A DNA stretch of 64,000 nucleotides from an uncultured Bacteroidota bacterium (GCA_900696575.1 CAADHD010000025.1:1-64000); one strand, 5' to 3'. Positions 51,894 to 61,557 are shown, numbered from the stretch's first letter. The notes: generated by a model from the sequence alone, not told the origin. Numbers and translations: made by a program.

Positions 51894-53171
51894 ATGAAGC
51901 AGGGAGAGATACGTAACCCTTTCAACTTTTTAGTAATAGTGGCTTCACTGGGTTACTTTGTTGATATCTATGATCTTATTTTGTTCAATGTAATCAAGAA
52001 AGAAAGTCTCGAAGCCTTGGGGCTTGGCGGTGGAGATTACGAAAGCAATGAAATTTTTCTATTCAACTGCCAGATGATCGGCATGCTGATTGGCGGAATT
52101 ATATGGGGAGTAATGGGTGATAAAATCGGGAGGTTAAAAGTTTTATTCGGATCCATTTTACTTTATTCTTCCGCTAACATTGCCAATGCCTTTACAACGG
52201 ATTTAACTACCTATGCCATTGTGCGGTTTCTTGCCGGGCTCGGATTAGCAGGTGAATTGGGTGCAGGAATTACCTTGGTAGTTGAAACCATGCATAAAGA
52301 ATTCCGCGGTTACGGAACTATGATTATCGTAACATTCGGTGCTTTAGGAGCTGTTTTCGCAAGCATTGTTGGCAAAGAAGGAGCATTGTTTGCCGGTTGG
52401 TTCAACCAGATTACGGGTGCCAGCTTTGCCGGCTGGCAAATGGCTTATATTGTTGGAGGAGGATTGGGTTTACTGCTGTTATTTTTAAGGATTGGAACGA
52501 TCGAGTCAGGCATGTATAAGCAACTGGAAATGGATAAACATGTTTCCAGAGGAGATTTAAAAATCATATTCGGAAAAAAAGAAAACCTGCTTAAGTACCT
52601 CAACTGCATCATGATTGGATTACCCATCTGGTTTATTATTGGAGTACTCATTGCTTTATCAGTTGGCATCACCCGCGAAACCGGAATTGAAAATGTTGTT
52701 ACCGGTACTGCCATCATGTATGCCTACATCGGTTTATCGGTAGGCGATTTATTAAGCGGTTTGCTTAGTCAGTATTTCCGTTCCAGAAAAAAAGTGGTAA
52801 TCAGCTATCTGCTTTCCTCTTTTGTGCTTATTTTAATTTACCTCTTTCCGTTTAGCAAATCACTCGCATCATTTTACTTACTTTGTTTCCTGTTAGGGTG
52901 TGCAACGGGATATTGGGCATTGTTTGTTACCATTGCTTCTGAGCAATTTGGAACCAACATCCGGAGTACGGTTACCAATACAGTTCCTAATTTTGTAAGA
53001 GGCTCTGTAGTGCCCATCACCTTGCTTTACAAAACGCTGGAGACGGTTTTTCAGTCGCGGGTTTACAGTGCTCTTGCCGTAGGAACCATTTGCATTGTGC
53101 TGGCTTTCTACGCAATTCTTTCAGTAAAGGAAACATTCAGCAAAGATTTGAACTACATAGAAGAATGCTGA
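51894..53171 (+). CDS. MFS transporter of the sugar/organic-acid symporter type
   Basis: A 425-residue protein with about 12 membrane helices. The first holds FVDIYDLILF, resembling the acidic D-x-x-D site of aromatic-acid and metabolite:proton symporters; the loop GDKIGRLKVLFGS is the canonical MFS loop 2-3 motif. It probably imports an organic acid used by the FAH-type enzyme upstream. Its stop overlaps the CoA-binding protein gene (ATGCTGA). Confidence 0.85.
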   Translation: MKQGEIRNPFNFLVIVASLGYFVDIYDLILFNVIKKESLEALGLGGGDYESNEIFLFNCQMIGMLIGGIIWGVMGDKIGRLKVLFGSILLYSSANIANAFTTDLTTYAIVRFLAGLGLAGELGAGITLVVETMHKEFRGYGTMIIVTFGALGAVFASIVGKEGALFAGWFNQITGASFAGWQMAYIVGGGLGLLLLFLRIGTIESGMYKQLEMDKHVSRGDLKIIFGKKENLLKYLNCIMIGLPIWFIIGVLIALSVGITRETGIENVVTGTAIMYAYIGLSVGDLLSGLLSQYFRSRKKVVISYLLSSFVLILIYLFPFSKSLASFYLLCFLLGCATGYWALFVTIASEQFGTNIRSTVTNTVPNFVRGSVVPITLLYKTLETVFQSRVYSALAVGTICIVLAFYAILSVKETFSKDLNYIEEC

Positions 53172-53527
53172 AGAAAATATTAGTGATTGGTGCCAGTGAA
53201 AACCCGGCACGCTATTCATTTATGGCCGTAAACCGATTGCTTATGTCAGGCTATGAGGTAATAGCGGTGGGAGTTAAAAAAGGAAAGATAAGAGAGGTTA
53301 ATATTATTACGGAAATGAATGCGGTTGAAGCTGTGCATACCGTTACTCTTTATATCAACCCTATACATCAGGAAGCCTATTACGATGCTATATTGAAATT
53401 AAAACCCCAAAGAGTCATTTTCAATCCTGGGGCAGAGAACCCCGATTTTGAAGAGCAATTGCAAAAAGCCGGAATTGAAACCGTGCAAGCCTGCACTTTG
53501 GTAATGCTTTCAACCGGCCAGTTTTGA
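53165..53527 (+). CDS. CoA-binding (YccU-like) small protein
   Basis: 120 residues from ATG at 53165, whose bases overlap the MFS stop. A Rossmann-like CoA-binding domain: ILVIGASENPARYSFMAVN, YEVIAVGVKKG, VTLYINPIHQ and VIFNPGAENPDFE. Single-domain members are common but of unknown function; they resemble the CoA-binding subunit of succinyl-CoA synthetase. The longer frame from 53090 lies inside the MFS gene and is not used. Confidence 0.85.
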   Translation: MLKKILVIGASENPARYSFMAVNRLLMSGYEVIAVGVKKGKIREVNIITEMNAVEAVHTVTLYINPIHQEAYYDAILKLKPQRVIFNPGAENPDFEEQLQKAGIETVQACTLVMLSTGQF

Positions 53528-53573
53528 GAATTCAACCGGTCATTTATAAACGTGCGTATAACGAGTGCCGATT

Positions 53574-54254
53574 TTAATTCTGTGAAAACACCCTTCCGGT
53601 TTCGCAACGGATTATACGGCCGGGAAAATTTTCAATCAATGAATAATTGTGCGTAGCCATAATGGCAGCGGTTCCGGTTTTGGTTATGTCATGCAGCAAT
53701 GCCATAATTTCCCTGGTAGTTTCCGGATCCAGATTGCCGCTGGGTTCATCGGCAAGAATTACATCAGGATGATTAAGAAGCGCGCGCGCAATGACTACAC
53801 GCTGCTGCTCGCCACCACTGAGTTCATGCGGCATTTTAAATCCTTTGGTTGACAGGCCAACCATGGCAAGTGTTTCCTGAATACGGTCATCCATTTTTTG
53901 TTTGTCGGTCCAGCCTGTAGCTTTAAGTACAAACAAAAGGTTTTCGCGAACTGTCCTGTCGCTCAGTAACTGAAAATCCTGAAAAACAATACCAAGTTTT
54001 CTGCGCAGGTAAGGAATTTGTTTTGATTTAAGTTTAGTTAAATCAAAACCTGCTATATAGCCTGATCCTTGATTTATTTTCAACTCTCCGTAAAGTGCTT
54101 TTAACAAGCTGCTTTTTCCGCTTCCCGTTTTGCCAATGAGATAAACAAATTCTCCTTTATTTACCGTTAACGAAACTTCCGAAAGAATAAGGTTCTTTTT
54201 CTGAAATACATTTACTTTTTCTAAGCTGATGACCATTGTGTTATTGTTTTCCAT
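53574..54254 (-). CDS. ftsE: FtsE-like ABC transporter ATP-binding protein
   Basis: A 226-residue ABC ATPase with Walker A IGKTGSGKSSLLKALYG, Q-loop FQDFQLLSDRTVREN, signature ELSGGEQQRVVIARAL and Walker B VILADEPSGNLD. The sequence fits FtsE, which with FtsX couples divisome state to peptidoglycan hydrolysis. No ftsX is adjacent. It begins 3 bases after a 67-residue protein and may be cotranscribed with it; a LolD-type assignment is the alternative. Its 3' end converges with the CoA-binding gene. Confidence 0.8.
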   Translation of the reverse strand: MENNNTMVISLEKVNVFQKKNLILSEVSLTVNKGEFVYLIGKTGSGKSSLLKALYGELKINQGSGYIAGFDLTKLKSKQIPYLRRKLGIVFQDFQLLSDRTVRENLLFVLKATGWTDKQKMDDRIQETLAMVGLSTKGFKMPHELSGGEQQRVVIARALLNHPDVILADEPSGNLDPETTREIMALLHDITKTGTAAIMATHNYSLIENFPGRIIRCETGRVFSQN

Positions 54255-54257
54255 TTG

Positions 54258-54461
54258 TTACCAATCTATTTTTATAACCTTGCCATAAGGCATGGAATTG
54301 AGTTGATTCATTATTTCATCTTCCTTCATAGACAATCCAAGTTTTGCAATGGCTTTTTCGGGTCTGTCAAGCCGGAAGTAGGCAATCAGGGTAAAATCGT
54401 TATCGCGAATCTGAACATAATCAGGAATACGGGCTTTCCCTTTAATTTTCAGCACATACAT
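54258..54461 (-). CDS. Small basic protein upstream of ftsE
   Basis: A 67-residue protein (MYVLKIKGKARIPDYVQIRD, then DFTLIAYFRLDRPEKAI, and a C-terminal YGKVIKIDW). No signal or membrane helix. A full -7 box (TAAGTTTG, 54469-54476) lies just 7 bases upstream of the ATG and its stop is 3 bases before ftsE, so it is a real gene leading that operon. No family was recognised. Confidence 0.7.
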   Translation of the reverse strand: MYVLKIKGKARIPDYVQIRDNDFTLIAYFRLDRPEKAIAKLGLSMKEDEIMNQLNSMPYGKVIKIDW

Positions 54462-54468
54462 ACGGAAG

Positions 54469-54476
54469 CAAACTTA
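54469..54476 (-). promoter_or_regulatory. -7 box (TAAGTTTG) of the 67-residue protein and ftsE
   Basis: A full TAnnTTTG match on the minus strand ending 7 bases before the ATG at 54461. Confidence 0.6.
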
Positions 54477-54538
54477 AGCCGAAGAATCAGCATTGAAAGG
54501 AATTTACATTAAGGAAATCAACAACCTCATGAACAGCA

Positions 54539-55366
54539 TTATTGGTTGCTGGTGATGATTGTGCGATGAGGAAAGGAGATTCCAACATTGTTTTTCCTGA
54601 ATTCTTCAACCAACATAAACCGGAGGTCGCTTTTAACTGTTTCAACAAAAAACATATTGGATGTCCAGAACAGAAGGTCAAAAACAAAACCTGATTCATT
54701 AAAATCGTAGAACCTGACTTTAGGTGCAGGTTTATCAAGAACATCTTTATGCCCCTGGGCAATTTCCAAAAGAATTTTTTTCACCTTATGAATATCGGTA
54801 TCTGCTCCAACCGTAAATCGGATATAAAACCGAGTTCGGTCTGTAGTCTGATGGCTCCAGTTCACCACATTGTCTGATACTAATTTTGAGTTAGGAACAA
54901 TAATCGTTACTCCGTCTCTTGTTTCAATACGTGAGGTGCGCAGTCCAATATGTTTAACCCTTCCGACTACCGACTCAATCTCTACGATATTCCCTACCTG
55001 AAGTGTTCCTTCAAATAAAATAATGATACCGCTTACAAAGTCGTTGAATGTATGCTGCAAACCAAAGCCAATGCCTACAAGTAAAGCGGCAGAACCTGCC
55101 GTAAGCACTGTAAGGTTTATACCAAGAACAGCGAGTATTAAAAAGGCTGCAATTACATAAATAAAGTACCTGAACAACTGAGCCAATGAATGATATCTGC
55201 CTTCAGCACCTGCCTCCTCTTTTCCGGCCCGCTTAATCAGGAGCTTTTTGAAAACGGAGGTAATAATGTAAGCACCAAGAATTATAAAAATAACCTTGCC
55301 GGCATCAAAAACAGTCAGCGAAAACTGTTTGGAATTTATGAGCTGATAATCCAGTATTGAAAACAC
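54539..55366 (-). CDS. Small-conductance mechanosensitive channel (MscS family)
   Basis: 275 residues starting with GTG at 55366 (no earlier or nearby ATG). About three membrane helices, the last with the Gly/Ala-rich pore helix GSAALLVGIGFGLQHTFNDF, followed by the beta-domain VGNIVEIESVVGRVKHIGLR and VPNSKLVSDNVVNWSHQ. It opens when membrane tension rises to release solutes under osmotic downshift. A TACTTTTA box ends 4 bases before the GTG. Confidence 0.92.
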   Translation of the reverse strand: MFSILDYQLINSKQFSLTVFDAGKVIFIILGAYIITSVFKKLLIKRAGKEEAGAEGRYHSLAQLFRYFIYVIAAFLILAVLGINLTVLTAGSAALLVGIGFGLQHTFNDFVSGIIILFEGTLQVGNIVEIESVVGRVKHIGLRTSRIETRDGVTIIVPNSKLVSDNVVNWSHQTTDRTRFYIRFTVGADTDIHKVKKILLEIAQGHKDVLDKPAPKVRFYDFNESGFVFDLLFWTSNMFFVETVKSDLRFMLVEEFRKNNVGISFPHRTIITSNQ

Positions 55367-55370
55367 CGGA

Positions 55371-55378
55371 TAAAAGTA
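55371..55378 (-). promoter_or_regulatory. Possible -7 box (TACTTTTA) of the MscS gene
   Basis: One mismatch to TAnnTTTG, 4 bases from the GTG start; another candidate for leaderless transcription. Confidence 0.4.
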
Positions 55379-55402
55379 AAAATAGTTGCATTATTGCACA
55401 GT

Positions 55403-56596
55403 ATGATCAAAACAAAAGATTTACTGCTATTCGAAAAGGCCGCCAATTTCATTAAGATCTACAGTGGTGATACTTCCTTAGCCGAAAGCCTGCGTACTCA
55501 TTTTAAGATTCACAAGAACATGGGAGTGAATGACAGGCGAAGGTTCAGCCAGATAATTTATAGTTACTACAGGACAGGCAGATTGCTTAACGGAAATAAC
55601 CTGGAAGAAAACCTGATGCTTTCTTCATTTCTGCTTGGTACAGAAGAAACCATGATTATTAAAGCTGTGTGTAGTACATTTTCATTTATTAAAGCGGATG
55701 CATTTGTAAAGCCCATCGAAGAGAAAGTAAAGTTTTTAGTGGATAATAAAATTATTAATACCGATACTAAAATTTTCCCATACCCTGAATTACTCAGTAA
55801 AGAGGTAGATGAAGATGCCTATTCATGGAGCCTATTCAGGCAATCACTGGCATTTATAAGGGTCAGAAAAAACTTTATTAAGGAAGTACTGGAAGAGTTG
55901 AAACAGAATGATATAGAGCCGTTAGTTTCTGAAAGAAATGATGAATGCCTAGGTTTTGAACCGGCCTCCAAGTTAACGCTTCTTGATTCATTTGAAAAAG
56001 GAAAATTTGTGATTCAGGACAAAAATTCGCAGCGCACGCTTGACGATCTTCCCGTATTGAAGCCAACCGATTACTGGTGGGATTGTTGCTGCGGGGCAGG
56101 AGGGAAAAGCTTATTGTTTAAAGAAAAATTCAGCACTAACAGAATTGTGTTATCCGATTCGCGCAAATCGGTTCTTGAAAATGCTAAAATTCGTATGCAG
56201 CAAGCCGGATATGACCGACCTGAAATCATGCAGATTAATCTGGAAAATGGCGGAGCGCCACAAAATTTTATAAACAAGTTTGACGGCATTATTGCTGATG
56301 TTCCCTGTTCCGGTTCAGGTACCTGGGCGCGCTCTCCTGAACAGGTTTACTTTTTCAGGCCTTTTGCTTTAAAGGAATTTGTTGAAAAACAACAAAGAAT
56401 TCTTGATAATATACATCCTTGCTTGAAAAAAGGTGGCTACCTGCTTTATATTACCTGTTCGGTATTTAAAGATGAAAATGAAGCCATGGTTGACCGAATT
56501 ATCAATTCGAGATATGAACTGAAGAGCATGAAATTGTTAGGAGGCTGGAATCACAATTCAGATTCTTTATTCACGGCAATGCTTAAGAAAAAGTGA
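55403..56596 (+). CDS. RsmB/NOP-family RNA 5-methylcytosine methyltransferase
   Basis: 397 residues from ATG at 55403 (a TTG nine bases earlier is in frame). It has an N-terminal NusB-like helical region, the SAM-binding DCCCGAGGKSLLF, and the two catalytic Cys: Cys302 in DVPCSGSGTW and Cys352 in ITCSVF, which define RNA m5C methyltransferases. The target (16S rRNA C967 in E. coli RsmB, or another RNA) cannot be assigned. It diverges from the MscS gene. Confidence 0.88.
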   Translation: MIKTKDLLLFEKAANFIKIYSGDTSLAESLRTHFKIHKNMGVNDRRRFSQIIYSYYRTGRLLNGNNLEENLMLSSFLLGTEETMIIKAVCSTFSFIKADAFVKPIEEKVKFLVDNKIINTDTKIFPYPELLSKEVDEDAYSWSLFRQSLAFIRVRKNFIKEVLEELKQNDIEPLVSERNDECLGFEPASKLTLLDSFEKGKFVIQDKNSQRTLDDLPVLKPTDYWWDCCCGAGGKSLLFKEKFSTNRIVLSDSRKSVLENAKIRMQQAGYDRPEIMQINLENGGAPQNFINKFDGIIADVPCSGSGTWARSPEQVYFFRPFALKEFVEKQQRILDNIHPCLKKGGYLLYITCSVFKDENEAMVDRIINSRYELKSMKLLGGWNHNSDSLFTAMLKKK

Positions 56597-56662
56597 TTTT
56601 CAATTTCATTTGCATTTGATTTTAATCTTTTTGACTTACACAGAGAGCTGAATGTTTCTGCC

Positions 56663-56670
56663 TACCTTTG
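56663..56670 (+). promoter_or_regulatory. -7 box (TACCTTTG) of the T9SS surface protein gene
   Basis: A full TAnnTTTG match 29 bases before ATG 56700; it lies inside the longer frame opening at 56652, which rules out that start. Confidence 0.6.
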
Positions 56671-56699
56671 CCGAAACATCGCAGAAAATCCAATCTCTT

Positions 56700-59084
56700 A
56701 TGAAAAAACTTATACTGCTGCTGGCATGCAGTTTCATTGTATTGCATAGCCATTCGCAAAATCAAAATCTCACACTCAGAGCAAATCTGCCTTACAGCAG
56801 TGTCTTATCAAACATTGGCGGATATGTTGATAATTTCGGAAATGAATATGCACTGGTAGGTTGGGATGACGGGCTTTCCATTGTTGATGTAACAGTTCCG
56901 ACAAATCCCATTATTAAGTTTCAGGTAAACGGGCCTACCTCAGCCTGGCGTGAAGTAAAAACATGGTTGCATTATGCCTATGTAACTACCGAAGGAGGAA
57001 ACAGCGGCCTTCAGATTATCAATCTTCAATACTTACCTGATTCTGTACAAGTAAAAACATGGAAAGGCAACGGTGCTATCAATAATCAGTTAAATACCAT
57101 TCATGCCCTGCATATTGATAATGGATTTGTTTATCTCTATGGAAGCAATCTGTTTAACGGTGCCGCATTAATTTGCGATTTGAACAATGACCCGTGGAAT
57201 CCGAATTACTTAGGCCATACGCCAACACAGGGTAACAACAACAGTTATGTGCATGACGGTTATGTACGAAATGACACTTTGTATGCCGGGCATATTTATG
57301 CCGGTGAAATGCGGATTTATAATTGTATAAACAAAGCCAATCCTGTATTGCTTGCCACACAAGTTACACCCGGAGAGTTTACACATAATACATGGCTTAC
57401 ACAGGACAGCAGATATGTATTAACCACTGATGAGGTAAACAATTCATATCTTGTTTCTTATGACATTTCCGACTTGCAGAACATACAGGAAGTGGCAAGG
57501 TTTCAAACAACGCCCGGTTCCAATTCCATTGTACACAATACCCATGTTTTATCTGTGAACGGAGGAGAGTTTGCCGTTACCTCATGGTATAAAGACGGTG
57601 TCGTTATCAATGATGTTACACGACCTCAGAATTTAGTTCAGGTAGGGCGCTATGATACCTACACACAGGGAAGCGGTGGCGGGTTTAACGGTTGCTGGGG
57701 TGTTTATCCGTTTCTGCCAAGCGGTACAATTGTAGCTTCCGATATTGATAACGGCTTGTTCGTACTAACCCCCACTTATGTTCGTGCATGTTATCTTGAA
57801 GGAATAGTAACTGACAGTGTAACCGGATTACCTATCAACAATGCTTCTGTTCAGATAACTTCTTTATCCATTACTGTTAATTCGAAAATTTCTGGCGATT
57901 ACAAAACCGGTACAGCTCAGGCGGGAACTTATTCGGTTACGGTTACCAAAGCCGGTTATTTCCCAAAAACTATTACAGGAGTTACCTTGAATAACGGAGT
58001 AGTAACTATTCTTGATGTAGAACTTTCTCCACTCTCAACAGTTGTCCTTACCGGACAGGTTATTGATGCCGTAACACAAAATCCGGTTCCTAATGCTCAT
58101 GTGTCCATTACCAATTCGCAATACCAGTACACCGGGCTAGCTGATGCCAACGGAAATTTTATATTCAGCAATTTTATATCAGCGACCTATGATATTTCTG
58201 CAGGCCAGTGGGGATGGAGAACTAACTGTTCCAATCAAAACATAACCGGAACCCAACCTGTAACCATTGCCTTGGATCGCGGCTATTATGATGACTTTAT
58301 TTTTGATTTCAACTGGTCCATAAGTGGTGTTTCGTCTAACAGTTGGGAAAGAGGCGAACCGGTTGGCACAACATCTCAGGGAACACCGGCCAATCCTAAT
58401 TTTGATGTAACGAATGATTGCGGTGATCAGGCTTATGTAACGGATAATGGTGGCGGGGGTGCATGGGATAATGATGTGGATGGTGGAAATACCGTTCTAA
58501 TTTCTCCTGTTTTCAATGCTACACTTTATACTGATCCTGTGGTAAAATACTACCGTTGGTTTGCTAATCTTGGTAACAATGGCGGAGGTCCACCTGATGA
58601 TACCATGACAGTAAAACTGACCAATGGCGTTACAACTGTTACTTTAGAAACCATTCTTAATAATACCCCGGGCAACAGTGCCTGGCAGGCAAGAACGTTT
58701 AATGTATCTCAGTTTTTAGCCCCAACTGCCAACATGCAAATCATTATTGAAACGGCCGACTGGGGTCCGGTATTTAACATTGTGGAAGGAGCCTTTGATA
58801 AGTTTGAAGTGGTGGAAGGGCCATTGGCTGTTAATGAAATTTCAGATGGCGATTGGATGATGGTTTATCCGAACCCATTCAGCAATGAAGTGAATATTAA
58901 ACTGAATGGAAATCAAAACGGAATTGTTTCTGTAAGCGACATTAGCGGAAGAATTGTAAAGTCAATGTCTGTATCATCAACTTTTTGTAAGATGAGTACC
59001 GAAGATTTATCAGCCGGAACCTATTTTATTGAATTGAAACTTAATTCAGGATTTACTGAACGAATCAAGGCGGTAAAACAATAA
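56700..59084 (+). CDS. Choice-of-anchor B type surface protein with T9SS sorting domain
   Basis: 794 residues with a signal peptide ending HSHSQ (about 19). Residues 20-370 form an LVIVD-repeat propeller (ALVGWDDGLSIVDVT, HNTHVLSVNGGEF), the usual choice-of-anchor B region. Two carboxypeptidase-regulatory-like domains follow (about 375-460 and 463-540), then a jelly-roll and, from about 715, a T9SS type-A sorting domain (MMVYPNPFSNEVNIKLNG, SAGTYFIELKL). It is expected on the cell surface or secreted, possibly an adhesin. It lies between its own promoter and the terminator at 59105. Confidence 0.88.
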   Translation: MKKLILLLACSFIVLHSHSQNQNLTLRANLPYSSVLSNIGGYVDNFGNEYALVGWDDGLSIVDVTVPTNPIIKFQVNGPTSAWREVKTWLHYAYVTTEGGNSGLQIINLQYLPDSVQVKTWKGNGAINNQLNTIHALHIDNGFVYLYGSNLFNGAALICDLNNDPWNPNYLGHTPTQGNNNSYVHDGYVRNDTLYAGHIYAGEMRIYNCINKANPVLLATQVTPGEFTHNTWLTQDSRYVLTTDEVNNSYLVSYDISDLQNIQEVARFQTTPGSNSIVHNTHVLSVNGGEFAVTSWYKDGVVINDVTRPQNLVQVGRYDTYTQGSGGGFNGCWGVYPFLPSGTIVASDIDNGLFVLTPTYVRACYLEGIVTDSVTGLPINNASVQITSLSITVNSKISGDYKTGTAQAGTYSVTVTKAGYFPKTITGVTLNNGVVTILDVELSPLSTVVLTGQVIDAVTQNPVPNAHVSITNSQYQYTGLADANGNFIFSNFISATYDISAGQWGWRTNCSNQNITGTQPVTIALDRGYYDDFIFDFNWSISGVSSNSWERGEPVGTTSQGTPANPNFDVTNDCGDQAYVTDNGGGGAWDNDVDGGNTVLISPVFNATLYTDPVVKYYRWFANLGNNGGGPPDDTMTVKLTNGVTTVTLETILNNTPGNSAWQARTFNVSQFLAPTANMQIIIETADWGPVFNIVEGAFDKFEVVEGPLAVNEISDGDWMMVYPNPFSNEVNIKLNGNQNGIVSVSDISGRIVKSMSVSSTFCKMSTEDLSAGTYFIELKLNSGFTERIKAVKQ

Positions 59085-59104
59085 CATACTGATAGAAAGA
59101 TAAT

Positions 59105-59133
59105 AAAAGCCTGCATTTTATATGCAGGCTTTT
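59105..59133. terminator. Bidirectional terminator between convergent genes
   Basis: A perfect 12-bp stem (AAAAGCCTGCAT / ATGCAGGCTTTT) with a 5-base loop; the A-T ends supply a U tract in both directions. It serves the T9SS protein gene and the beta-oxidation gene. Confidence 0.85.
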
Positions 59134-59154
59134 GCATTAAATGCAAAAGACTTT

Positions 59155-61557
59155 TTAATTTCTTAGAGGCTTTCCGGTGGTAAGAATTGATTGAATCCGC
59201 TCCAGGGTTTTCCTTTCTCCGCACAGCGAAAGGAAAGCTTCTCTTTCTAAATCCAACAGATATTGTTCACTGACAAGGGCAGGAGCAGACAAATCACCAC
59301 CGCAAAGTATGTATCCTAATTTTTCGGAGAGAAATTTATCGTATTCCGTTATGTAATTTCCGGCAAGCATGGCATTGGCCCCGGCATACACCATTCCCAA
59401 ACCTGATTTACCAAGTACACGGATGTCTTTTCGTTCAATCGGCCTGACATATCCTGCTTCAGCCAACCTGATTGCTGCGTTCTTTGCTTCGGTAAGCAGT
59501 CTGCTTTTACTCATACAAACTTCGTCATGTCCAGTGCGAAGAATTCCGAGGTCAAAAGCTTCATGTGCAGAGGTAGAAACTTTGGCCTGGCCAATGGTAA
59601 GAAACCGCTGACGCAGTACATTTAATTCAATATCGCCTTCTTTCAATTCATCCGAAAAACGAACAGCAAATTCTTTTGATCCGCCACCTCCGGGAATTAA
59701 GCCAACGCCAAACTCAACCATACCGGTGTATGTTTCAGCAGCAGCTACAACCTTATCGGCATGCAAGGTCATTTCACAGCCGCCTCCCAAACTTAAACCG
59801 TGAGGAGCAACAACAGCAGGAACGGAAGAATAGCGCACCCTCATATTCATATTTTGAAAAGCACGAATGGCATAATCAATCTCGTCAAATTCCTGTTCAA
59901 TAGCCAGCATGTAAATCAAAGCAAGGTTGGCACCTGCCGAAAAATTCTGTCCTTCATTTCCGATTACCAATCCGCGGAAATCCTTTTCGGCAATATCAAT
60001 GGCTTTATTAACTGCTTCGATTACTTCACCGCCAATGGTATTCATCTTGGTATGCCACTCCACGCCTAAAATGCCATCTCCCAGATCAATCACATCAGCG
60101 CCTGCATTTTTCCAAACGGTTGCATGGCGTCTCTTATCGAGCATAACCAAACTCCGCTGTTCTTCAACAATCTGATAGGTTTTGGAAGTTAATTGATAAT
60201 AAGCCCTGAAGTTATTTTCGTAAATGTAAAAACTGTTTTTGCCTTCCTTCAGAAAATCATAGACCCATGCAGCCGGTTTATGCCCCTGCTTTTCCATCAT
60301 CTCTACCGTTTCATTTATACCCAAAGCTTCCCACATTTCAAACGGGCCGAGTTCCCAACCAAAACCGCTTTTCATGGCCATGTCAATCTGGTAAAAGTGA
60401 TCTGCTATTTCAGGAATTCGGTGCGAAACGTAACTAAACAAAGAGGTGAATGATCTCCGGTAAAACTCACCGGCTGCATCTTTACCCGCAACTAAAACCT
60501 TGAGTCGTTCTTTCAGGTTATCAATGTTTTTGGCCTGATCAAGCGTAGTGAATTTGGTTTTCGATTGTGGTTTGTATTCCAGCGTTTTTAAATCGAGCGA
60601 AAGGATTTCTGTTTTACCCGATGCATCTTTCGTCTTCTTGTAAAATCCCTGTTTGGTTTTATCGCCCAGCCATTTGTTATCAGCCATTTTCTGAATGTAA
60701 GCAGGGATTTTAAAAAGTTCCCTTGCTTCATCATCTTTGCAATTCTGATATAAACCATTGGCTACATGCACAAGGGTATCAAGCCCTACCACATCGCAGG
60801 TTCTGAAGGTGGCTGACTTGGGCCTGCCGATAATCGGTCCTGTAAGTTTATCAATGTCTTCAACCGTTAAACCGTTGCTTTCCATATCATGAAACAAAGC
60901 CATGATGCCCAATACACCCACACGGTTTGCAATGAATGCCGGTGAGTCTTTACACAATACCGTTGTTTTTCCTAGAACAACATTTCCAAAGAGCATCAGA
61001 AATTCAATGACAGATTCATCGGTCTCCTTTGTCGGAATAATTTCGAGTAACGGCAGGTATCGTGGCGGATTGAAAAAGTGAGTACCGCAGAAATGTTTTC
61101 GGAAATCATCGCTTCTCCCTTCCAGCATCAGATGAACAGGAATGCCGGAAGTGTTTGTTGTAACCAAAGTTCCGTGCTTGCGGTGACTTTCAACCTGCTC
61201 AAATACTTTTTTCTTTATGTCAAGATTTTCGACTACAGCTTCAAGTACCCAGTCGCATGAATTTATCTTCTGCATATCATCCTCAAAATTTCCGGTTGTG
61301 ATTCTTGACGCATAAGATTTTTTGAAGAGGGGCGAAGGATTGGAATCTACGGCCGCTTTCAGACTGCTGTTTACAATTCGGTTTCGCACAACAGAAGAAT
61401 CCGGTGTAAGTCCTTTTTTCTTTTCATCCTCCATCAGTTCCTTAGGAGCAATATCGAGCAACAACACTTCAAAGCCGGCATTGGCAAAATGGCAGGCAAT
61501 GCGTGATCCCATTATGCCCGATCCCAGCACGGCTGCTTTTTTTATTTTTCTGTTCAT
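59155..61557 (-). CDS. Bifunctional 3-hydroxyacyl-CoA dehydrogenase / enoyl-CoA hydratase
   Basis: An 800-residue beta-oxidation protein. The NAD-binding dehydrogenase comes first (AAVLGSGIMGSRIACHFANAG, 9-29; HFFNPPRYLPLLEIIP; two HCDH parts), and the hydratase fold is C-terminal (NFSAGANLALIYMLA, SLGGGCEMTLHADKVVAA, GLIPGGGGSKEFA), the reverse of E. coli FadB. A TACTTTTA box lies at 61577-61584. Thiolase and acyl-CoA dehydrogenase genes, often next to such enzymes, are absent downstream because a terminator follows. Confidence 0.93.
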   Translation of the reverse strand: MNRKIKKAAVLGSGIMGSRIACHFANAGFEVLLLDIAPKELMEDEKKKGLTPDSSVVRNRIVNSSLKAAVDSNPSPLFKKSYASRITTGNFEDDMQKINSCDWVLEAVVENLDIKKKVFEQVESHRKHGTLVTTNTSGIPVHLMLEGRSDDFRKHFCGTHFFNPPRYLPLLEIIPTKETDESVIEFLMLFGNVVLGKTTVLCKDSPAFIANRVGVLGIMALFHDMESNGLTVEDIDKLTGPIIGRPKSATFRTCDVVGLDTLVHVANGLYQNCKDDEARELFKIPAYIQKMADNKWLGDKTKQGFYKKTKDASGKTEILSLDLKTLEYKPQSKTKFTTLDQAKNIDNLKERLKVLVAGKDAAGEFYRRSFTSLFSYVSHRIPEIADHFYQIDMAMKSGFGWELGPFEMWEALGINETVEMMEKQGHKPAAWVYDFLKEGKNSFYIYENNFRAYYQLTSKTYQIVEEQRSLVMLDKRRHATVWKNAGADVIDLGDGILGVEWHTKMNTIGGEVIEAVNKAIDIAEKDFRGLVIGNEGQNFSAGANLALIYMLAIEQEFDEIDYAIRAFQNMNMRVRYSSVPAVVAPHGLSLGGGCEMTLHADKVVAAAETYTGMVEFGVGLIPGGGGSKEFAVRFSDELKEGDIELNVLRQRFLTIGQAKVSTSAHEAFDLGILRTGHDEVCMSKSRLLTEAKNAAIRLAEAGYVRPIERKDIRVLGKSGLGMVYAGANAMLAGNYITEYDKFLSEKLGYILCGGDLSAPALVSEQYLLDLEREAFLSLCGERKTLERIQSILTTGKPLRN

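Noticed and set aside
56652..56699. ATG 56652 as start of the T9SS surface protein
   Set aside because: A -7 box lies inside this extension and the signal peptide starts at 56700.
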